From: an uncultured Eubacterium sp.
GTDB lineage: Bacteria > Bacillota > Clostridia > Lachnospirales > Lachnospiraceae
Length of the DNA stretch: 64,000 nt
Assembly: GCA_910577225.1 (NCBI GenBank)
Contig: CAJTMV010000011.1
Coordinates: 34,960-98,959 of the forward strand
Direction: 5' to 3'
Shown in pieces: positions 18,080 through 24,872 of this stretch (within the stretch, counting starts at the first letter, position 1; the number at the start of each line of letters is the position of its first letter). The position numbers and the translations under genes were made by a program. The notes under the pieces are model-generated. The model saw only the letters and a list, made by a program, of their open reading frames with translations. It made no database searches and was not told the origin of the DNA.

Positions 18080-18421
18080 ATGCCGTTTATTGATTCCAAA
18101 ATTACAGTAAAAGTATCTGATGAAAAGAAAGAAGCAATTAAAACAGAGCTCGGGCAGGCAGTTTCGATCTTAAGCAAACCGGAAAGTTTTCTGATGGTCG
18201 GGTTTGACGACGAATACTGTCTGTATATGGGAGGCAGCAGACTGGAAAAGGGGGCGTTTGTTGCAGTCAGTCTGTTTGGAAACGCGTCGTCCCAGGCCTG
18301 CGAGCAAATGACCGCGCAGATTTGCCGTATTTACGAACAGCAGCTTGGCATCCCGCAGGATAAAGTGTATGTGTCTTATACCGGCATCCGCGACTGGGGC
18401 TGGAATGGAAGAAATCTATAA
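18080..18421 (+). CDS. MIF/tautomerase superfamily protein
   Basis: A 113-residue protein of the macrophage-migration-inhibitory-factor (phenylpyruvate tautomerase) fold. It begins MPFIDSKI, so Pro becomes N-terminal after Met removal and can serve as the catalytic base. The rest shows the two beta-alpha-beta units, with SFLMVGFDD and VSLFGNAS in family positions and the late segment VYVSYTGIRDWGWNG. Bacterial members are of uncertain physiological function. AAAAGGAG precedes the start. Only 21 nt separate it from apt, so the two are likely in one transcript. Confidence 0.85.
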   Translation: MPFIDSKITVKVSDEKKEAIKTELGQAVSILSKPESFLMVGFDDEYCLYMGGSRLEKGAFVAVSLFGNASSQACEQMTAQICRIYEQQLGIPQDKVYVSYTGIRDWGWNGRNL

Positions 18422-18442
18422 GATAAAAGGAGAATCACACTG

Positions 18443-18967
18443 ATGAAAAAAATGGAAGAATATGTAAGAGCGATACCGGATTTTCCGGAACCAGGAATTA
18501 TATTCCGTGATGTTACAAGCGTTTTGCAGGACCCGGATGGGCTGAAGCTGGCGATCGATTCCATGATCGGGTTACTGGACGGCGTGGATTTTGATGTAAT
18601 CGCAGGAACAGAGTCCAGAGGATTTATGTTCGGCGTGCCGATTGCGTATCAGCTTGGGAAATCATTTATTCCGGTAAGAAAAAAAGGAAAACTGCCGTGT
18701 GAAACAATTTCCGCCAAATATGATCTGGAATACGGCTCGGCAGAGATCGAAATGCACAAAGATGCGATAAAGCCGGGGCAGAAAGTAGTACTGGTAGACG
18801 ATCTGATCGCGACCGGAGGTACGCTTGCGGCAAGCGTCCAGCTGATCGAACAGCTGGGCGGAGAAGTCGTCAAAGTCGTGCTGCTGATGGAGCTGGCGGG
18901 ATTAAAAGGCCGGGATAAATTGTCCGGCTATGAAGTGGCGTCAGTAATTACGTACGAAGGAAATTAA
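18443..18967 (+). CDS. apt: Adenine phosphoribosyltransferase
   Basis: A 174-residue cytoplasmic purine-salvage enzyme that joins adenine to PRPP to give AMP. The N-terminus VRAIPDFPEPGIIFRDVT, the ESRGFMFG loop and the PRPP-binding motif VVLVDDLIATGGT are diagnostic. Length is normal. AAAGGAG gives the start. It lies between the MIF-like and YbjQ-like genes on one strand without terminators, forming a short operon. Confidence 0.97.
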   Translation: MKKMEEYVRAIPDFPEPGIIFRDVTSVLQDPDGLKLAIDSMIGLLDGVDFDVIAGTESRGFMFGVPIAYQLGKSFIPVRKKGKLPCETISAKYDLEYGSAEIEMHKDAIKPGQKVVLVDDLIATGGTLAASVQLIEQLGGEVVKVVLLMELAGLKGRDKLSGYEVASVITYEGN

Positions 18968-18996
18968 TTGTAATCTTAATATTAGGAGAATAAAAG

Positions 18997-19308
18997 ATGG
19001 TAATTGTAAATACTGATTATATTTCCGGAAAAGAATTTGAAATGCTGGGAATGGTAAAAGGAAGTACGATTCAAAGTAAAAATCTTGGGCATGATATCGG
19101 CCAGGGATTTAAGACACTCGTCGGCGGAGAACTGAAATCTTATACAGAGATGATGAACGATGCGAGAGCGCTTGCGACCAGACGTATGGCTGAGGAGGCT
19201 GAAAATCTGGGCGCAGACGCAATCGTAAACGTCCGGTTTGCGTCTGCCTCTGTGATGGCTGGGGCGGCAGAGGTTATGGCATATGGAACGGCCGTAAAGT
19301 TTGTATAA
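18997..19308 (+). CDS. YbjQ/UPF0145 family protein
   Basis: A 103-residue protein of the UPF0145 (YbjQ) family, which forms pentamers and has an unproven metal or ligand role. It shows the N-terminal strand LGMVKGSTIQSK, the GGELKSYTEMMNDARALA helix and the final AVKFV strand. AGGAG lies at good spacing. It is followed after 3 nt by the DNA glycosylase gene, so it is co-transcribed with it. Confidence 0.9.
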   Translation: MVIVNTDYISGKEFEMLGMVKGSTIQSKNLGHDIGQGFKTLVGGELKSYTEMMNDARALATRRMAEEAENLGADAIVNVRFASASVMAGAAEVMAYGTAVKFV

Positions 19309-19311
19309 CCG

Positions 19312-19809
19312 ATGGGAGAATATCAGAGAGTAAAACATACGTTTGAACCGGTATGGAACCGGCAGTCGGAAATTCTTATATTAGGCACGTTTCCTTCGGT
19401 AAAATCCAGGGAAAATCATTTTTATTACGGTCATCCGCAAAACCGTTTCTGGAAACTGATAGCCGGAATTTTTCAGGAGCCTGTGCCGGATACGACAGAA
19501 GAAAAAAAGGAACTGATCCTAAGACATCGTCTGGCGCTGTGGGACGTGATCGACGAGTGCGACATTGCGGGTTCTGCGGACAGCAGTATCCGTAACGTTG
19601 TAGCAAGCGATATTGCCGGACTCCTTACACGGAGCGGCATTCATACGATCATCGCAAATGGGGCCAGAGCATACGAGCTGTATCAGAAGCACCAGCTGCC
19701 GCAAACCGGAATCCAGGCATACAAGCTGCCGTCCACGAGCCCGGCAAACGCGGCATGGTCATTCCAGCGGCTGCAGGAAGCGTGGAGCGCGGTTCTTATA
19801 ACGGAGTAG
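19312..19809 (+). CDS. DNA-deoxyinosine (hypoxanthine) glycosylase, UDG superfamily
   Basis: A 165-residue member of uracil-DNA-glycosylase family 6, which removes hypoxanthine from DNA rather than uracil. The N-terminal loop ILGTFPSVKSRENHFYYGHPQNRFW is characteristic, with the active-site Asn within GHPQNRFW. The C-terminal LPSTSPANAAWSF is the second substrate loop. Length is typical. The ribosome site lies inside the YbjQ-like gene end. A terminator follows, closing the MIF-apt-YbjQ-glycosylase group. Confidence 0.88.
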   Translation: MGEYQRVKHTFEPVWNRQSEILILGTFPSVKSRENHFYYGHPQNRFWKLIAGIFQEPVPDTTEEKKELILRHRLALWDVIDECDIAGSADSSIRNVVASDIAGLLTRSGIHTIIANGARAYELYQKHQLPQTGIQAYKLPSTSPANAAWSFQRLQEAWSAVLITE

Positions 19810-19832
19810 AGCTGTGCGGTCTGCACGGAGAT

Positions 19833-19883
19833 AAAAGGGACGTTGGGCGACGAATTTTTCGTTCGCTCAGGCGTCCCTTTTTG
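19833..19883 (+). terminator. Terminator closing the apt gene group
   Basis: AAAAGGGACG (19833-19842) pairs with CGTCCCTTTT (19872-19881). An inner GGGCGACGAA / TTCGTTCGCT pairing and a T run complete it. Confidence 0.88.
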
Positions 19884-19972
19884 TTTGTTCTGAGGTATGA
19901 AACGGTCTGTGGGAAAGGTCTGGTGAAGTAAAACCAGTCCTTTCGAAGATGAAAACAGAAATTAAAAAGGCA

Positions 19973-20001
19973 TTGAGAAAAAGATGCAGGTATAGTATAT
20001 T
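19973..20001 (+). promoter_or_regulatory. Promoter of the HepT/ATPase cassette
   Basis: TTGAGA (19973-19978), N17, TATATT (19996-20001). It starts a shift to more AT-rich sequence that continues to about 22190. Confidence 0.6.
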
Positions 20002-20022
20002 ATTACTAATATTTGTTTAGAA

Positions 20023-20543
20023 ATGGTATCGCAAAAGTATGAGAGCTATTATACATTATTTGATTTGAATGATGAGGAGAAGAAAGGATATAGTAAAATG
20101 AGCGGTTGTGTATTCACTATAAAAGATGTTGTAAGACTGGTTAAGCCGGTAGATTTTAAGCCTGCGATGATTTTTGCCCTTGCTGAAGATCTGCGCGGTA
20201 TATTGAAAAAAATGTAGATGTTTTTGAAATTAGTGAAATAAATAAAGGCAGTGATTTTTATAATACAATTATAAAAGAGAATTTACTGACAGAAACTCCA
20301 ATGCAGGGACTGGTTACAACGCCATTATATAATATTGGGGAACATGTTTATAATCTTTCTGATAAATATAAGGAAACTCATAGTGAAATACAGTGGGCGA
20401 TGCTAGCCGGGGTTAGGCATCGCCCGGTTCACGGCTATGACGGTACAAATTGGAATATTATCGTAAATGTTGTTTTTATTTTTAGTTCATGCCTGATAGA
20501 ATCTGACGCAGATAGAATCAGGCAAAAATTTTTAGGGAGTTGA
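20023..20543 (+). pseudogene. HepT-like (DUF86) ribonuclease remnant, frameshifted
   Basis: Two frames together give one protein-like sequence. The first (20023-20217) ends FALAEDLRGILKKM. The second is open from 20187 and continues with YIEKNVDVFEISEINKGS and then, in 20301-20543, the HepT signature YNIGEHVYNLSDKYKETHSE plus RHRPVHGY, matching the Rx4HxY catalytic motif of HepT toxins. A shift near 20195-20205 separates the halves. No strong ribosome site or MNT-type nucleotidyltransferase antitoxin gene is beside it. Probably an inactivated toxin; a sequencing error could also explain the shift. Confidence 0.6.
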
Positions 20544-20549
20544 ACGTAA

Positions 20550-21650
20550 ATGGCGATTAATGCAATAGATATTTTAAATGTTATGGTTTTTGGGCGTCAG
20601 TGGAGAAAAAATAACGGAGACTGTAAGCAGGGAGAAATCAAGGATGGGGATAAGTTTTCTAATGGATTTCATTTAGAATTTTGTAGTGGCATCAATGTCC
20701 TGGTCGGAGAAAACGGCGTAGGAAAAACGACAATTTTAAAAATGATTTATGCAGCAACCCAGTGGTCCAATGAGAAGACAGATCCAAATAAAACTAAAAA
20801 GTTGGCAGATTTTTTTTCTAATAATTTAAAAGATTCAAATAAATTAAAGAATGCAGACAGAAATGAGGATTACTGCTATTATAAAGTATCATATGGCGGA
20901 CATACATTTATGGATAGTTTATCCCATAATGGCATTTTTGATTTTGACGATTGGTTAGGATTGAATATACAGTCTGTGTATATTCCATCGACAGAGATGC
21001 TTTCTCATTCCAAAGGCTTTTTAGCAATGAACCAAAAATACAGTATGCCATTTGATGGTACGCAGGTAGACATTATTGTGAATGCTTCATTGCCGGAAAC
21101 AAGAGAAATACCTGCGTCATGCAAAGCGGTTCTGAAAGAAATCAGTGATGTGATTGGAGGAACAGTGATTCAGGAAGACGACATATTTTATGTGTTGAAA
21201 AAGGACGGAAGAAAAATTGATTTTTCCCTGGAAGCAGAGGGTTTTCGTAAACTTGGCCTGTTATGGAAATTAATACGGAATGGACTGCTTGAAAATGGGA
21301 CGGTTTTGTTATGGGATGAGCCGGAGGCAAATTTAAATCCGGAATTATATCCTTTGGTAGTTAACATATTATTAGAACTGCAAAATAACGGAGTGCAGAT
21401 ATTTATTGCCACGCACAGTTATAATTTTGCTAAATATCTGGAAATTAGAAAATCTGGAAAAGAGCAGGTGATGTTCCATAATTTGTATAAAGGCACTTCA
21501 GAGATCCCGGATGTCCTTAGTGACTTTTCAGATGAAAATTACAGTAAAGAGGAGGTATATAGTACTTCTGCCTATAAAATAGAAGATTTGGGGCCAAATC
21601 ATATAATGATGGCAGATAATCGGCTGCTTGATGAAGTTTATAATATGTGA
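20550..21650 (+). CDS. AAA family ATPase, OLD/AbiL-like, putative defence component
   Basis: A 366-residue SMC/ABC-type ATPase. Walker A is GENGVGKTTIL near residue 55. A long variable insert follows, then the late signature LEAEGFRKLGLLW and Walker B VLLWDEPEANLNPEL with an IATHSYN switch. This arrangement is shared by stand-alone AAA-15/21 ATPases found with nucleases in phage-defence modules. There is no TOPRIM domain, so it is not a complete OLD nuclease. Codon use is more AT-rich than the flanking genes. The partner gene follows 8 nt later. A defence role is inferred from architecture. Confidence 0.78.
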   Translation: MAINAIDILNVMVFGRQWRKNNGDCKQGEIKDGDKFSNGFHLEFCSGINVLVGENGVGKTTILKMIYAATQWSNEKTDPNKTKKLADFFSNNLKDSNKLKNADRNEDYCYYKVSYGGHTFMDSLSHNGIFDFDDWLGLNIQSVYIPSTEMLSHSKGFLAMNQKYSMPFDGTQVDIIVNASLPETREIPASCKAVLKEISDVIGGTVIQEDDIFYVLKKDGRKIDFSLEAEGFRKLGLLWKLIRNGLLENGTVLLWDEPEANLNPELYPLVVNILLELQNNGVQIFIATHSYNFAKYLEIRKSGKEQVMFHNLYKGTSEIPDVLSDFSDENYSKEEVYSTSAYKIEDLGPNHIMMADNRLLDEVYNM

Positions 21651-21658
21651 GGATAAGT

Positions 21659-22186
21659 ATGAAAAATATATTGATAGATGAAAATGGGGATTATGGCCTT
21701 GAGTGTACGAATGCGGTTTGGGCATCAGATCAAATGCACCAGGATTATCATACTGCAAAAGTACCGCTGGCAGATGCTGATTTTCTGCTTGAAGATGAAA
21801 AATTTATTATGATTGTGGAATATAAAAATGCAAACACCAGAAAAGCCAGAGATACAGGTTTTAAAACGCCGCAATTTAATCCAATGGATGATAAGAAATT
21901 TGCTTCGATTGTCCGAAAGTTTTATGACTCGCTCCATTATGTGCATTTACTGGGAAAATATAAACCGGTAAGGTATATTTATGTGGTGGAAACACCAAAT
22001 GGAGATGAAACAATGCGAAAAAGATTACGTGATAAAATGAAGACCCTGCTGCCCTTTGATCTGCAGGAAAAATTGAATACAGGAATAAAACTGATAAACA
22101 AAGTTGACGTTCTTTCGATAGAGGAGTGGAACATGCATGATGAATACGGAAAATATCCGTTGATTAAAATAGAGGAAAGCGATTAA
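21659..22186 (+). CDS. Putative PD-(D/E)XK nuclease-like partner of the ATPase
   Basis: A 175-residue protein I cannot assign to a named family. The segment ADADFLLEDEKFIMIVEYKN places an acidic residue one strand before E-Y-K, the spacing of the PD-(D/E)XK nuclease core. Further strands (PVRYIYVVETP) and a basic helix (MRKRLRDKMKTL) follow. No signal peptide or membrane segment. I chose ATG 21659 behind GAGG; a GTG at 21647 overlapping the ATPase stop is possible. Tight coupling to the ATPase suggests an ATPase-effector pair. Confidence 0.6.
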   Translation: MKNILIDENGDYGLECTNAVWASDQMHQDYHTAKVPLADADFLLEDEKFIMIVEYKNANTRKARDTGFKTPQFNPMDDKKFASIVRKFYDSLHYVHLLGKYKPVRYIYVVETPNGDETMRKRLRDKMKTLLPFDLQEKLNTGIKLINKVDVLSIEEWNMHDEYGKYPLIKIEESD

Positions 22187-22315
22187 TTATGGCATAACAG
22201 CATGAGACAAAGGATCGGATTGTCTGATTGGATGACAGATATTACCAGAACCTGCTTTTAAGAGTTTCACACTGCTGTTAGGGAAACGACATGGACTCTA
22301 AACTGTTACAAAAAA

Positions 22316-22343
22316 ACAAAAGCAGCCAGACGGCTGTTTTTAT
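22316..22343 (+). terminator. Terminator of the ATPase cassette
   Basis: AAAAGCAGCC, AGAC loop, GGCTGTTTTT with a T/A tail. It lies immediately ahead of the SOS-type promoter. Confidence 0.8.
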
Positions 22344-22350
22344 TTTACCC

Positions 22351-22379
22351 TTGACAGGAACAAATGTTTGGTTTAAAAT
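22351..22379 (+). promoter_or_regulatory. Promoter of the DNA-repair pair
   Basis: TTGACA (22351-22356), exactly 17 nt, TAAAAT (22374-22379). The spacer contains a LexA box, so LexA binding would occlude RNA polymerase. Confidence 0.88.
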
Positions 22380-22392
22380 AGAACATAAGTTC
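22358..22392 (+). promoter_or_regulatory. Two LexA (SOS) boxes
   Basis: GAACAAATGTTT (22358-22369) lies inside the promoter spacer and GAACATAAGTTC (22381-22392) just after the -10 element. Both fit the Firmicutes GAAC-N4-GTTY box; the second is a full match. Their 23-bp separation is about two helical turns. This predicts tight repression and DNA-damage induction of the two genes downstream. Confidence 0.85.
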
Positions 22393-22431
22393 GAAATAAA
22401 AAACGGATAACGGAAAGTGAGTGAAAGAAGC

Positions 22432-23736
22432 ATGGAACTGCGTGTATCTCCCGAAGTGACAATATTTAAAAAACTGGAAATTTTAACGGATGCCGCCAAA
22501 TATGATGTTGCCTGTACATCCAGCGGAATTGAACGCAACGGCGACGGTCTGGGAATGGGAAATACGAAGCTGGCTGGTATTTGCCACAGCTTTTCATCGG
22601 ACGGCCGGTGTATTTCCCTGCTGAAAATCTTATTTACGAACGAATGTATTTTTGATTGTAAATATTGTCTGAACCGCAGATCGAACGACGTACCCCGGGC
22701 GTCCTTTACTCCGGATGAAATTTGTGAACTTACGATGCAGTTTTATCGCAGAAATTATATCGAAGGATTGTTTTTAAGCTCTGGGATTTTATATAGTCCC
22801 AGTTATACGATGGAGCTCATTTATCAGACGGTCCGAAAGCTGCGGGTGGAACATCATTTTCAGGGATATATTCATGTCAAGGCCATTCCGGGCGCCGATT
22901 CTCAGCTGGTTTTTCAGACAGGACTGTTTGCGGATCGTATGAGCGTGAATCTGGAGCTTCCGACTGCAGAAGGACTGCGGGTGCTGGCGCCGAATAAAAA
23001 TCGTAAAAATATCCTGACGCCAATGAGACTGATTCAAAATGTGCGGAAAGAAAATCAGAATGAGCTGACGATTTATCGGCATGCCCCGAGATTTGTACCG
23101 GCAGGACAGTCCACGCAGATGATTATCGGAGCTACGCCGGAGAGCGATTATCAGATTATGTCAGTGGCTGAAAATCTGTATCAAAAGTTTGAGTTAAAAC
23201 GCGTGTTTTATTCGGCCTTTGTCCGTGTCAATGATGACGCCATGCTTCCGGCTCTGCCGGGCGGGCCGCCGTTATTGCGTGAACACCGGCTGTATCAGGC
23301 GGATTTTCTGCTCCGGTATTATGGATTCAGAGCCGCCGAGCTGCTGAGTGAACAGCGGCCGCACTTTAATGTGTTTCTGGATCCAAAATGCGACTGGGCA
23401 GTACGCCATTTGGAGCAGTTTCCGGTAGAGATTCATAAAGCCGATTATAAAACGCTGCTGCGAGTGCCGGGCATTGGCGTGAAGAGTGCCCAGCGGATTA
23501 TTGGAGCAAGAAAAAGCGGAACGCTTCAGTTTGAAGATTTGAAAAAAATCGGAGTGGTGCTCAAACGGGCGTTATATTTTATTACGTGCGGAGGCCGAAT
23601 GATGTATCGGACGAAACTGGAAGAGGATTATATTGTGCGCAACCTGGTGGATCCAAAAGAGAACGTTTCATTTTCCAGGGATGGAATGACGTACCGGCAG
23701 TTGTCTTTATTTGACGTAAGCAGTAATTATCAATAG
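22432..23736 (+). CDS. Putative DNA modification/repair radical SAM protein
   Basis: A 434-residue radical SAM enzyme. The cluster motif is CIFDCKYC near residue 75, and a C-terminal helix-hairpin-helix DNA-binding motif VPGIGVKSAQRIIGARK lies near 345. This combination marks the family usually found beside a UDG-like or TIGR03915-type partner and annotated as DNA repair; its chemistry is not established. I chose ATG 22432; an in-frame GTG at 22417 is also possible. Regulation by LexA is indicated by the promoter. The partner gene follows 15 nt downstream. Confidence 0.9.
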   Translation: MELRVSPEVTIFKKLEILTDAAKYDVACTSSGIERNGDGLGMGNTKLAGICHSFSSDGRCISLLKILFTNECIFDCKYCLNRRSNDVPRASFTPDEICELTMQFYRRNYIEGLFLSSGILYSPSYTMELIYQTVRKLRVEHHFQGYIHVKAIPGADSQLVFQTGLFADRMSVNLELPTAEGLRVLAPNKNRKNILTPMRLIQNVRKENQNELTIYRHAPRFVPAGQSTQMIIGATPESDYQIMSVAENLYQKFELKRVFYSAFVRVNDDAMLPALPGGPPLLREHRLYQADFLLRYYGFRAAELLSEQRPHFNVFLDPKCDWAVRHLEQFPVEIHKADYKTLLRVPGIGVKSAQRIIGARKSGTLQFEDLKKIGVVLKRALYFITCGGRMMYRTKLEEDYIVRNLVDPKENVSFSRDGMTYRQLSLFDVSSNYQ

Positions 23737-23751
23737 GGAGGATCCGTGTCC

Positions 23752-24525
23752 ATGGAAGATACGATTTTAATCTGTGAAGACTCGATCGAAGGAATACTGA
23801 CAGGCGTATACAAAGCATATGAGATGCATAAAGATCATCAGACGATTCATCTGCAGACTTCTGATATGGAAAATTTCAGATTGTTTTCGACTTATGCTTA
23901 TGTAGAGCCAGACGAAGAAAAGAGTCAGAAAGTCTTGCGGACGATCTGGAACAGGTTCGGAGAAGACGCATATACGCAGTTATGTCAGGCAATGGTATCT
24001 TACGACGCTGGAAAGGCGGATGCGGTATATCATACGATTGTGACCGGAATAGCCGGCCATTTTCAGGGCCGGCTGATGCAGCATCTGAGCCAGAGCTGTA
24101 TTCACGAAGTCTTTCGTATGAGCCGTAATACCGGAATCGAAATCCACCATTATCTTGGATTTCTGCGGTTTCGGGAATTGTCAGGCGGGGTGCTGTTTGC
24201 GCGCTACCATCCGAAAAACGATATTACGACGATGATGATGCCGCATTTTGCGAACCGGCTTCCAAATGAAGATTTTGCCATTTACGATGAAAACAGAAAC
24301 TATTATGCGGTCCATGCAAAAGGAAAACAATGGTATCTGGTTCGCGGTGAACTTCCTTTTTCGCCTGATCAGGAGGCGTATTCCGATCATGAAGCGGAAT
24401 ATCAGGCTTTGTACAGGCATTTTTGCAAGACAATTGCGATTGCGGAGCGAAAAAATTTGAAATTGCAGCGAAATATGCTGCCGCTGCGTTTTCGGAAGTA
24501 TATGCATGAATTTCAGCCGGAATAA
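23752..24525 (+). CDS. TIGR03915-type putative DNA repair protein
   Basis: A 257-residue partner of the radical SAM protein. The family's N-terminal pattern ILICEDSIEGILTGVYKAYE and the central FLRFRELSGGVLFARYHPKNDI are present, and the protein ends in a basic helical segment. Members are nearly always next to the radical SAM gene, some fused to a glycosylase-like domain; this one is short, with no uracil-glycosylase domain. GGAGG at 23738-23742 suits ATG 23752 better than the GTG at 23746. Expected to be induced by DNA damage with its neighbour. Confidence 0.87.
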   Translation: MEDTILICEDSIEGILTGVYKAYEMHKDHQTIHLQTSDMENFRLFSTYAYVEPDEEKSQKVLRTIWNRFGEDAYTQLCQAMVSYDAGKADAVYHTIVTGIAGHFQGRLMQHLSQSCIHEVFRMSRNTGIEIHHYLGFLRFRELSGGVLFARYHPKNDITTMMMPHFANRLPNEDFAIYDENRNYYAVHAKGKQWYLVRGELPFSPDQEAYSDHEAEYQALYRHFCKTIAIAERKNLKLQRNMLPLRFRKYMHEFQPE

Positions 24526-24604
24526 TTTGGTTTTGATTTTGTGCAGTTTGCCGGAGGAAACTGTAATCATATTGTACAAAATATTAAAAATTTCCAGGTA
24601 TAGC

Positions 24605-24633
24605 TTGACAAATGTTCTTAAAAATGGTAAATT
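24605..24633 (+). promoter_or_regulatory. Promoter of the glucose PTS operon
   Basis: TTGACA (24605-24610), N17, TAAATT (24628-24633). It leaves a leader of about 230 nt before the PTS start codon, with the antitermination element right at its beginning. Confidence 0.8.
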
Positions 24634-24650
24634 GCCAAATAGATGATATA

Positions 24651-24721
24651 GTGTGTAACTGGGAAGCAGGCATGAACTATGCATAAGATCAGGGGATGTT
24701 TATGCATACGGGTGCCTGCTT
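24651..24721 (+). promoter_or_regulatory. RAT antiterminator site overlapping a terminator
   Basis: TGTAACTGGGAAGCAGGCATGAAC (about 24655-24678) resembles the ribonucleic antiterminator target bound by BglG/SacY/GlcT proteins. Its 3' half is the 5' arm of a long hairpin: 24664-24672 pairs with 24713-24721 (AAGCAGGCA / TGCCTGCTT) and 24678-24686 with 24700-24708 (TATGCATAA / TTATGCATA). The T run is weak. Binding of the antiterminator encoded at 27069 would prevent the hairpin and let transcription enter the PTS gene. Confidence 0.75.
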
Positions 24722-24872
24722 TCCTGCCGTCCTGTTTCAGAAAGCCTGTTTTACGGCGCTGCAGAGGCCAGACAGGCGTTATGGCTGGAAATATTTCTGA
24801 CAGGATGGAGAAGACCAGGAATAGAAAACCGCATCGATGCATAAAATACCCCAAAAGCAGGGAGGAATTTTT

